A stretch of DNA of 20,651 nucleotides from Kiloniellaceae bacterium. Its GTDB lineage: Bacteria > Pseudomonadota > Alphaproteobacteria > Kiloniellales > Kiloniellaceae. The notes below the pieces were generated by a model. That model was given only the letters and a program-made list of their open reading frames with translations, did not search any database and had not been told where the DNA came from. Position 1 is the first letter of the stretch. Each line of letters begins with the position of its first letter. The stretch is taken from assembly GCA_021776195.1 (NCBI GenBank), contig JAJFGK010000039.1:1-20651 (forward strand), given 5' to 3'. Of this stretch, positions 1 through 6,073 are shown piece by piece. The position numbers were made by a program, and so were the translations under genes.

Positions 1-141
1 GACCACTGCCCGGTGGCCGAGTTCGGCCTCCTGAACGGCTACGCCCACAAGGTCGACGAGCAGGTCCCGCTCGCCCACCTGGAGGCGCTGAGCGGCATCT
101 ACGAAAAGATCCTGGAGAGCTATTTCTTCCCGGCGGGGTGA
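1..141 (+). CDS. dapE: Succinyl-diaminopimelate desuccinylase, C-terminal end (partial)
   Basis: Only the last 46 codons are in the window, read in frame 1 and ending at TGA 139-141. DapE is a dinuclear zinc hydrolase that removes succinate from N-succinyl-LL-diaminopimelate in the lysine and peptidoglycan precursor pathway of the cytoplasm. The visible tail has the EFGLLNGYAHKVDEQV block typical of the M20 peptidase end, where the His of AHKVDE is the expected last metal ligand, followed by a closing helix (LEALSGIYEKILESYF). It converges on the NHL-repeat gene with only 14 bp between the two stop codons. dapE often lies near truA/fmt/def in alphaproteobacteria, which supports the call; here it is on the opposite strand. 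Other M20 family members such as ArgE are possible but fit the tail less well. Confidence 0.82.
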   Translation, partial: DHCPVAEFGLLNGYAHKVDEQVPLAHLEALSGIYEKILESYFFPAG

Positions 142-155
142 GGCGGCAAAGAACC

Positions 156-1019
156 CTAGTCGACGATCCGGTATCGCACGATGCGGTCGTTGTAGGTGTC
201 GGAGAACCAGACCCGGTCGCCCAGGATGGCAATTCCCTCGGGCCGATTGAACAGCCCGGGGCCCTTGCCGGCTGCGCTTTGGCCGAGAACCAGCAACAGG
301 CCGCCATCGGGATCCAGCACCTTGATTTGGTTGGCATACTTGTCGGCCACGTAGAGCCGTCCCGCGGCGTCGAAATCGAGATAGCGCGGACCGTCGAAAT
401 CGTAGGGCGCGCCTTCGACGACGCGCAGCATCGCCAGGTCCGGTCCCATCTGCACCAGGCGGTCGTTGTTGGCATCGGCGACCCAAAGAGTGCCGTCCCC
501 TGCCACCGCCACGTCATGGGGCGCCGCCAGGCCATCCTGTTCGGCCACCGTCGCGGCCTTCTCGAAGGCTACGATGTTGCCCGAGGCCGCGCCGGTCGCA
601 TAGACCCAGCCGTTCGGATGCAGGGCGACGCCCTCGGGCCGGCGAATCGAGCCGCGCAGTTCGCCGACCAGCGTGCCGCTGGTCCCGGCCACCCGGTAGA
701 TGGCGATCCGGCTGTTGTCCGTGTCGGCCACCAGCAGGCGGCCGGCGCCGTCGAAAACCACATCGTGCGGTGAGCCGACCTCGTTCTCGCCGAAGGTCCC
801 CAGCAAAGCGAGCGTCGCCGGGTCGAGCACGGCGATGCGGTCGTTTTCGTTGTCGGCGACATAGAGCTGGCGCCCGTCCGGCGACAGGACCAGGTCGTGC
901 GGCTTGCCGTAGAGCGACGGCGAAGCCGCTTCGTAGACCAGCTCGAAGGCGGCAAGCGGCCCCGCCGCAAGCACCAACAGCAGGCCTGCAAGAAAGCAGC
1001 GGGAGAGTCGGAACAACAT
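156..1019 (-). CDS. Secreted NHL-repeat beta-propeller protein, function unknown
   Basis: This is a 287-residue protein starting at the ATG at 1019-1017. Residues 1-24 form a signal peptide (two Arg, a Leu-rich core, then an Ala-x-Ala end), so it is probably periplasmic or anchored outside the inner membrane. The rest is a series of blades of about 40-45 residues, each with a pattern like PHDLVLSPDGRQLYVADNENDRI, PHDVVFDGAGRLLVADTDNSRI and PEGVALHPNGWVYATG. This is the NHL/SMP-30-like propeller signature, about six blades. Such folds bind proteins, RNA or small ligands, or are lyases; no catalytic site can be assigned here. The start lies 27 bp after the truA stop on the same strand, so it is probably the last gene of the def-fmt-truA unit, though no functional link is evident. 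The ribosome binding site is weak. Confidence 0.8.
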   Translation of the reverse strand: MLFRLSRCFLAGLLLVLAAGPLAAFELVYEAASPSLYGKPHDLVLSPDGRQLYVADNENDRIAVLDPATLALLGTFGENEVGSPHDVVFDGAGRLLVADTDNSRIAIYRVAGTSGTLVGELRGSIRRPEGVALHPNGWVYATGAASGNIVAFEKAATVAEQDGLAAPHDVAVAGDGTLWVADANNDRLVQMGPDLAMLRVVEGAPYDFDGPRYLDFDAAGRLYVADKYANQIKVLDPDGGLLLVLGQSAAGKGPGLFNRPEGIAILGDRVWFSDTYNDRIVRYRIVD

Positions 1020-1046
1020 GGCAGCGACACTAGCACAAATCGCCGC

Positions 1047-1787
1047 TCATTCGTAGTCCACCGCCACCAGGTAGAGGCCGCAGGCCGGCGCGGAGGGGCC
1101 GGCCTGGCGGCGGTCCCGCGCGGCCAGGACCTCGGCGATCCAGTCCGGCGGCCGGCGGCCGCGGCCGACTTCGGCCAGGGACCCCACTATGTTGCGCACC
1201 TGGTGATGCAGGAAGGAGCGCGAGTCGGTCTCGACCGTGACCGTCTCGCCGCGCCGCTCGACCGCCAGCCGGTCCAGGGTCTTGAGCGGGCTCTTGGCCT
1301 GACAGCCGGCGGCGCGAAAGGCGCTGAAGTCATGGTGCCCCAGAAGATGACCGGCGGCCTCGGCCATGCGGTCTTCGTCGAGCGGCTGGGGCACGAACCA
1401 GGCCCGTTCGCGCTCCAGGGCCAGCGGCGCGCGGCGATTGACGATGCGGTAGCGGTAGTGGCGCCGGGTGGCGGAGAAACGGGCATGAAAGTCGTCCGAC
1501 ACATCCTGGGCCGCCAGCACCGCGACCGGCAGCGGCTTCAGGTGAAAGTTCAGGGCGTCGCGCAGGGTGTCCGTGGCGGTCGCACGGGCCAGATCCAGGT
1601 GGGCGACCTGGCCCAGGGCATGGACCCCGGCGTCGGTCCGCCCGGCGACCTGCAGGGTTGCGGTCTCGCCGCAGAAGGCGGCCACGGCGGCCTCCAGGGC
1701 GGCCTGGACCGAGGGTCCGTTGTCCTGGCGCTGCCAGCCGACGAAGGGCGTGCCGTCGTACTCCAGGGTCAGCTTGTAGCGGGTCAT
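1047..1787 (-). CDS. truA: tRNA pseudouridine(38-40) synthase TruA
   Basis: A 246-residue protein of full family length. TruA converts uridines 38-40 of the anticodon stem of many tRNAs to pseudouridine in the cytoplasm. The N-terminal strand [18 protein letters not shown] is characteristic, and the catalytic motif GRTDAGVHA lies at residues 49-57 with the nucleophile Asp52. The C-terminal half contains [13 protein letters not shown], the conserved second-domain motif. Its ATG overlaps the fmt stop by four bases (ATGA, 1784-1787), so it is translationally coupled to fmt. Confidence 0.97.
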   Translation of the reverse strand: MTRYKLTLEYDGTPFVGWQRQDNGPSVQAALEAAVAAFCGETATLQVAGRTDAGVHALGQVAHLDLARATATDTLRDALNFHLKPLPVAVLAAQDVSDDFHARFSATRRHYRYRIVNRRAPLALERERAWFVPQPLDEDRMAEAAGHLLGHHDFSAFRAAGCQAKSPLKTLDRLAVERRGETVTVETDSRSFLHHQVRNIVGSLAEVGRGRRPPDWIAEVLAARDRRQAGPSAPACGLYLVAVDYE

Positions 1788-2722
1788 GCCAGACGCCGGC
1801 CCGGGGCGAGCGGAAAGCCGCGCAGGAAGTCCTCGGCCGACAGGGCGCCCTTGCCGGCGCGCTGTAGCCGGGTCAGGCGGACCGCGCCGCTGCCGCAGGC
1901 GACCGTCAGCCGATCGTCGAGGATCAGGCCCGGCGTCCCGGGTCCCCCTCGATCCAGGGCGACCTCCTGGGCCATCAGCGTCTTGATCCGCTCGCCCTCG
2001 AGGTCGAACCAGGCCCCGGGCCAGGGCGCGAAGGCGCGGATCTGGCGCGAGACCGCCGCCGCCTCGGCGCCCCAGTCGATGCGCGCCTCGGCCTTGTCCA
2101 GCTTGGCGGCGTAGGTTACCAGGCTCTCGTCTTGCGGGCGGGCGGCAGGCGGGTGGCCCCCAGCCAGCGCGGCCAGGCTTTGGACGATCATCCGCGCGCC
2201 CATGGCGGCCAGGGCGTCGTGCAGGCTGCCGGCGGTGTCATCGGCGGCGATGGGGATGGCGTCCTGAGCCAGCAGGGGACCGCTGTCGAGCCCCGCGGCC
2301 ATCTGCATGATCGTGATGCCGGTACGATCGTCCCCCGACAGGAGCGCGCGTTGAATCGGCGCCGCGCCGCGCCAGCGCGGCAACAGAGAGGCGTGGATAT
2401 TGAGACAGCCGTGGTGCGGCGCGCTCAACACCCTGGCTGGCAGGATCAGGCCATAGGCCGCGACCACGGCAACATCGGCGTCGAAGGCGGCGAAGGCGGC
2501 CTGGACCGCCGGATCTTTAAAGTTGCCCGGCGTCGCCACCGGCCAGCCGCGCGCCACCGCCACCTCCTGCACCGGACAGTTTCGCGCTTTCTGGCCCCGT
2601 CCCGCCGGCCGCGGCGGCTGGCAATAGACCGCGGCTATGACGTGCCCCGCCCCGGCGATGGCGACCAGGGCCGGAACCGCGAAGTCCGGCGTTCCCATGA
2701 AGATGACGCGGAGCGGCCGCAT
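1784..2722 (-). CDS. fmt: Methionyl-tRNA formyltransferase
   Basis: With the ATG at 2722-2720 the protein is 312 residues. It transfers formyl from 10-formyl-tetrahydrofolate to Met-tRNAfMet for translation initiation. The start [19 protein letters not shown] matches the family. The catalytic triad sits at exactly the positions known from E. coli: Asn108 and His110 in NIHASLLP, and Asp146 in GLDSG. The C-terminal OB-like domain (about residues 200-312) is present. An in-frame ATG at 2746 would add eight residues (MRSKKALA), but that stretch is encoded by the end of the inserted repeat and is not family-like, so the inner start is preferred. The Shine-Dalgarno AAGAAGG also lies inside the repeat. 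The 3' end overlaps truA by four bases. Confidence 0.96.
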   Translation of the reverse strand: MRPLRVIFMGTPDFAVPALVAIAGAGHVIAAVYCQPPRPAGRGQKARNCPVQEVAVARGWPVATPGNFKDPAVQAAFAAFDADVAVVAAYGLILPARVLSAPHHGCLNIHASLLPRWRGAAPIQRALLSGDDRTGITIMQMAAGLDSGPLLAQDAIPIAADDTAGSLHDALAAMGARMIVQSLAALAGGHPPAARPQDESLVTYAAKLDKAEARIDWGAEAAAVSRQIRAFAPWPGAWFDLEGERIKTLMAQEVALDRGGPGTPGLILDDRLTVACGSGAVRLTRLQRAGKGALSAEDFLRGFPLAPGRRLA

Positions 2723-2724
2723 TG

Positions 2725-3019
2725 CTAGAGCCTTCTTTGATCTCATGGAAGCATTTGACCGGGACTAATTTGTCTTCTGGCAAGGCGCGCTTCGACGAGC
2801 GATGCCTTGCATCGGTCGAGAGGCGGAACGCAGCCAGAAGGCAAAAGAACCCGGCCTTCGGTGAGCCATAGACGATCCCCCTCTCCCACTGGGGGTGCGT
2901 TCCGCTGCTTGCCCGATGCCCAATCTCCAAGACCGGGGGCATCGATCAGCCCAGCGCGCCTTCCCGAATGATCGTCTATGACCCATCAAATGATCCCATA
3001 AGATCAAAGAAGGCTCTAG
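2725..3019 (+). repeat. Dispersed structured element, copy A (MITE-like, terminal inverted repeats)
   Basis: This 295-bp element fills most of the 328-bp gap between def and fmt. Its ends are inverted repeats, 19 of 19 bases identical (2725-2743 against 3001-3019), extending to 31 of 34 when continued inward to 2758/2986. Inside are nested pairs: 9 bp (2782-2790 with 2954-2962), 10 bp GCGGAACGCA/TGCGTTCCGC (2823-2832 with 2896-2905), and two local hairpins (2792-2819, and arms 2914-2921 with 2937-2944). A second, inverted copy begins at 20383. Blocks 2893-2919 and 2953-2992 match copy B at 27/27 and 39/40 bases. No convincing gene lies inside. The terminal repeats suggest a non-autonomous mobile element; no transposase is present. 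I do not recognise a named family. Confidence 0.85.
2731..2737 (-). promoter_or_regulatory. fmt ribosome binding site inside the repeat terminus
   Basis: On the minus strand AAGAAGG ends eight bases before the fmt ATG (2722-2720). The motif is part of the 19-bp terminal inverted repeat of element copy A, so the element end provides translation initiation for fmt. The same terminus also carries an in-frame upstream ATG at 2746-2744. Confidence 0.6.
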
Positions 3020-3050
3020 GCTCTTGTCCTGCTGTCGGGTCGCGACAAGC

Positions 3051-3587
3051 TCAGGCCGTCGCGTACTTGGCGATGGGACGGTCGGCGCGCTTGGCCTTCA
3101 AGAGGCGGCGCAGGATCATGTTGCGTTTCAGGGCCGAGATGTGGTCGACGAAGAGAATGCCGTCGAGATGGTCCATCTCATGCTGAATGCAGGTCGCCGA
3201 CAGGCCGTCCGCCTCCAGTTCCCGCCGCTTGCCCTCGTAGTCGAGGTAGCGCAGGCGGATCTCCGCCGGACGCACCACCTCGGCATATTCCTCCGGCAGG
3301 GACAGGCACCCCTCCTCGTGGGTCCCGTCGTGATCGGAGACCCAGACCAGTTCCGGATCGGCGATTTTCAGCGGGTTGGGCGCCTCGCCCTCGCGCGCCA
3401 CGTCGACCACGATGACCCGTGTCAGGACGCCGACCTGGGGCGCCGCCAGGCCGATACCGGGCGCGGCATACATGGTCTCCAACATGTCGTCCATCAGGCG
3501 TCGCACGGCGTCGTCCACCGTCCCGACAGGCTTGCAGTGTTTCTTGAGCCGGGGGTCCGGCGCGGTGATAATCGGCAAGAGGGCCAT
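3051..3587 (-). CDS. def: Peptide deformylase
   Basis: A 178-residue cytoplasmic metalloenzyme that removes the formyl group from the N-terminal methionine of new proteins. All three defining motifs are present: GIGLAAPQVG at 44-53, EEGCLSLP at 91-98 with metal ligand Cys94, and HEMDHLDG at 136-143 with ligands His136 and His140 and catalytic Glu137. The ATG is at 3587-3585. It is the first gene of the minus-strand def-fmt-truA cluster, but a 328-bp gap containing the structured repeat separates it from fmt, which is normally adjacent in alphaproteobacteria. It diverges from rmuC. Confidence 0.97.
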   Translation of the reverse strand: MALLPIITAPDPRLKKHCKPVGTVDDAVRRLMDDMLETMYAAPGIGLAAPQVGVLTRVIVVDVAREGEAPNPLKIADPELVWVSDHDGTHEEGCLSLPEEYAEVVRPAEIRLRYLDYEGKRRELEADGLSATCIQHEMDHLDGILFVDHISALKRNMILRRLLKAKRADRPIAKYATA

Positions 3588-3620
3588 GGGCTCGCCTTGA
3601 TCGCAATTAACTCAGGCCCT

Positions 3621-3649
3621 TAGGTATGGTGACGGATCAGGGCCGTCAA
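3621..3649 (-). promoter_or_regulatory. Candidate sigma-70 promoter for def
   Basis: On the minus strand TTGACG (plus positions 3649-3644) is followed after 17 bases by TACCTA (3626-3621), 33 bases before the def ATG. The -35 box is good (5/6) but the -10 box is weak, so this is tentative. Confidence 0.35.
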
Positions 3650-3791
3650 GTGTCCCGCGCCGATTCCAGGGATCCGCGCGGCCCGTCGGCGACTCGGCAG
3701 GCTGTGCTATCGCTGGACCCCGGTCGCGGCCTCGCGGCGGCTGACGAAGTGACGGTTGACGAAGCGACAGCGGAAGGATCGATCCGAGGTT

Positions 3792-4922
3792 ATGGAGTTA
3801 TCGGTAATATTCGCCCTGGCGGCGGGTCTCGCTCTCGGGGGCGGGCTGATTTTCCTGCTGGTCCGGCAGCGGGTCGAGCCTACGGCCGGGTCCGACCCTG
3901 GGATCGACGAACTGCGCGGGCGCCTGGCGCAGATGGCCGAGAGCCAGGCCGCCCAACAGTCCCGCCTGCACGACCAGCTTCAGGCCCAGGAACGCTCCCT
4001 GGCCAAGGCGCTGGAAGAGCGCTTCGGCGCCATGACCAAGTCCGTCGGCGACCGCCTCCAGCAGTCCAGCCAGCAGAGCACCACCACCCTGACCGACCTG
4101 CGCGAACGCCTGGCGGTGATCGACAAGGCGCAGCAGAACCTGAACGCGCTCTCCGTCGAGATGGTCGGTCTGCGCGAGATCCTGTCCAACAAGCAGGCCC
4201 GCGGCGCATTCGGCGAAGTCCAGCTGCGCGATATCGTGGAGGCCGTCCTGCCGCCCTCCGCCTATGAGTTCCAGGTCACCCTGAGCAACGGTAAGCGCGC
4301 CGACTGTCTGCTGCGTCTGCCCAACCCGCCGGGGCCGATCGCGGTCGATTCAAAGTTTCCCCTGGAGAGCTATCAGACCCTGCGCGACGCCGAAGAGGTC
4401 CTCGCCCAGACCCAGGCCAAGCGCGCCTTCGCCGCCGATGTCCGCAAGCATATCGAGGATATCGCCGCGCGTTACATCGTAACCGGCGAGACCGCCGAAT
4501 CGGCGCTGCTGTTTCTGCCCTCCGAGGCAGTCTACGCCGAACTGCACGCCAACTTCCGCGAGGTGGTCGAGCTGTCCTACAAGGCGCGGGTCTTCATCGT
4601 CTCGCCGACCACCATGATGGCCACCCTGAACACCGTGCGGGCGGTCCTGAAGGACGTGCGAATGCGCGAACAGGCCAGCCTGATCCAGACCGAGGTGGGG
4701 CGCATGCTGGAAGACGTGGAGCGCCTCGACAAGCGGGTCGGCAGTCTGGAGACCCACTTCGATCAGGCGCAAAGGGATGTCGCGAACATCCGCATCTCGA
4801 CCGCCAAGATCACCAGCAAGGGCGAGAAGATCGTCGAACATGAACTGGGCGAGGAGGTCGCCGCCGAGGACGCCCTACCGCCGCCGGTCACCAACATCGC
4901 GCCGAAACGCGAGGCGGGCTAG
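3792..4922 (+). CDS. rmuC: DNA recombination protein RmuC
   Basis: With the ATG at 3792 the protein is 376 residues, usual for the family. Residues 3-22 form one membrane-spanning segment, followed by a long Gln/Glu-rich coiled coil (about 35-130). The conserved RmuC core then begins with LREILSNKQARGAFGEVQL and continues through the IAVDSKFPLESY region to SPTTMMATLNTVRAVLKD, motifs characteristic of the family and its predicted PD-(D/E)XK nuclease-like core. RmuC limits recombination at inverted repeats in E. coli; its exact activity is not settled. A TTG at 3756 would extend the frame by 12 residues but has no better support. A GAGG lies just before the chosen ATG with unusually short spacing, and AAGGA lies 13 bases upstream. 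It diverges from def. Confidence 0.93.
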   Translation: MELSVIFALAAGLALGGGLIFLLVRQRVEPTAGSDPGIDELRGRLAQMAESQAAQQSRLHDQLQAQERSLAKALEERFGAMTKSVGDRLQQSSQQSTTTLTDLRERLAVIDKAQQNLNALSVEMVGLREILSNKQARGAFGEVQLRDIVEAVLPPSAYEFQVTLSNGKRADCLLRLPNPPGPIAVDSKFPLESYQTLRDAEEVLAQTQAKRAFAADVRKHIEDIAARYIVTGETAESALLFLPSEAVYAELHANFREVVELSYKARVFIVSPTTMMATLNTVRAVLKDVRMREQASLIQTEVGRMLEDVERLDKRVGSLETHFDQAQRDVANIRISTAKITSKGEKIVEHELGEEVAAEDALPPPVTNIAPKREAG

Positions 4923-4984
4923 CGCGTTACAACAGACAGCTCTGTCCCTTTCGGACGTTCACGGTCGGGGCGGCCGAGCGCGGC

Positions 4985-5064
4985 CGTCGCCCCGGACCTG
5001 ATCCGGGGCCCATTGCCCCGTGCTTGAGGTGAAGTGGATTCCGGCTCAAGGCCGGGATGACGAC
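4985..5064. repeat. Short palindromic intergenic repeat, alphaproteobacterial type
   Basis: About 80 bp downstream of rmuC. It contains a perfect 7-bp hairpin (CCCCGGA 4990-4996, TCCGGGG 5002-5008), a second hairpin (CCGGC 5041-5045, GCCGG 5051-5055), and outer CGTC/GACG arms (4985-4988, 5059-5062). Elements with this look (CCCCGGA..TCCGGGG..CCGGG.TGACG) are very common between genes in alphaproteobacteria and probably act as transcript-end or REP-like structures. Only one copy is in this window. Confidence 0.6.
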
Positions 5065-5090
5065 ACAAGACACACAGCGTAACTATCTGG

Positions 5091-5134
5091 TAAACAATTA
5101 TAATATTATTATTAATACGTTTTCGATTAATTTA
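5091..5134. other. AT-rich island beside the recR stop codon
   Basis: Only five of 44 bases are G or C, in a region otherwise well above 60 percent GC. It contains the palindrome ATAATATTAT (5100-5109), and its right edge holds the recR stop codon (TAA, 5134-5132 on the minus strand). No ORF, clear promoter or hairpin terminator was found in it. Confidence 0.6.
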
Positions 5135-5728
5135 CTCCATCGGGCGTCGCGCCTTGAGCGCGGCGGTCAGGGTTCCATCGTCCAGATAGTCCAGTTCGCC
5201 GCCCACGGGAACGCCGTGGGCAAGACGAGAAATGGCGGCGCCGCTGCCGGCCAGCCGTTCGCTCAGATAGTGAGCCGTGGTCTGACCGTCGACCGTGGCG
5301 GAGAGCGCCAGGATGACTTCGGCGACGTCCCCCTCGCGCACCCGCTGCACCAGGGCCTCGACGCGCAGTTGATCGGGGCCCCGGCCATCGATGGCCGAAA
5401 GCGTGCCGCCGAGCACATGATAGAGGCCGCGAAAGGCGCCCGAGCGCTCCAGAGCCCAAAGATCGCCGACCTCCTCCACGACGCAGATCGCACCGGCCTC
5501 GCGTTCGGGATCCCGACACAGGCCGCAAGGATCGGCGCTGTCGAAATTGCCGCAGGTGGAACAGGGCGTCACGCTTTCCGCGGCGCGGCGCAGCGCCTCG
5601 GCCAGGGGCAGCATGAAGCCCTCGCGCTTGTTCAACAGATGCAGCGCGGCGCGGCGCGCCGAGCGCGGCCCCAGGCCCGGCAGGCGGGCCAGCATCTGGA
5701 CCAGGCGGTCGATCTCGGTCAGGGCCAC
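5132..5728 (-). CDS. recR: Recombination mediator protein RecR
   Basis: A 198-residue DNA-binding protein of the RecFOR gap-repair pathway that helps load RecA on single-stranded gaps. In order: a helix-hairpin-helix region with [15 protein letters not shown] (16-30), a four-Cys zinc site CSTC...CGLC (Cys56, 59, 68, 71), and a Toprim domain (about 80-175) containing VVEEVGDL and the [12 protein letters not shown] region. The start is GTG at 5728. It follows ybaB by 21 bp, the standard dnaX-ybaB-recR order. The gene ends in the AT-rich patch. Confidence 0.97.
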   Translation of the reverse strand: MALTEIDRLVQMLARLPGLGPRSARRAALHLLNKREGFMLPLAEALRRAAESVTPCSTCGNFDSADPCGLCRDPEREAGAICVVEEVGDLWALERSGAFRGLYHVLGGTLSAIDGRGPDQLRVEALVQRVREGDVAEVILALSATVDGQTTAHYLSERLAGSGAAISRLAHGVPVGGELDYLDDGTLTAALKARRPME

Positions 5729-5749
5729 GGAACCTGGGTCGTCCGCAAG

Positions 5750-6073
5750 TTAGAAGGGCAACTGCATGCCGGGCGGCAGCTGCAGTCCGCCGGTCAGCTT
5801 TTGCATTTCTTCGGCCATGAGCACGTCGCCCTTGGCCTTGGCGTCGTTGACGGCGGCCACGATCAGGTCCTCCAAAACCTCGACATCGCCGGGATCGACC
5901 AGGGCGGGATCGAGCTTGACCGTCTTCATCTGTCCCTTGGCGGTCATGGTCACGCGTACCATGCCGCCGCCGGACTGGCCTTCGACCTCCAGCGCCGCCA
6001 GACGTTCCTGCATCTCGGCCATCTTGGACTGCATTTCCTGGGCCTGCTTGAGCATTTGGCCGAGGTTCTTCAT
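5750..6073 (-). CDS. ybaB: YbaB/EbfC family nucleoid-associated protein
   Basis: A 107-residue DNA-binding protein of the YbaB/EbfC family, which forms dimers with tweezer-like helices and coats DNA. The N-terminal helix NLGQMLKQAQEMQSKMAEMQ, the Gly-rich GQSGGGMVRVTM turn, and the DLIVAAVNDAKAK helix are diagnostic. The ATG overlaps the dnaX stop by four bases (6070-6073), so translation is coupled to dnaX; recR follows after 21 bp. Confidence 0.96.
   Translation of the reverse strand: MKNLGQMLKQAQEMQSKMAEMQERLAALEVEGQSGGGMVRVTMTAKGQMKTVKLDPALVDPGDVEVLEDLIVAAVNDAKAKGDVLMAEEMQKLTGGLQLPPGMQLPF

Noticed and set aside
897..2114. 405-codon open frame on the plus strand over truA and fmt
   Set aside because: It is antisense to truA and fmt, which have complete catalytic motifs; this is a composition artefact.
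2517..3007. Short open frames running through element copy A
   Set aside because: They follow palindromic sequence, differ between copies and have no ribosome binding site of their own; the stretch is treated as non-coding.
3626..4267. 213-codon plus-strand frame overlapping the start of rmuC
   Set aside because: It overlaps the clear RmuC frame, is Arg/Pro/Gly-rich and has no family motif.
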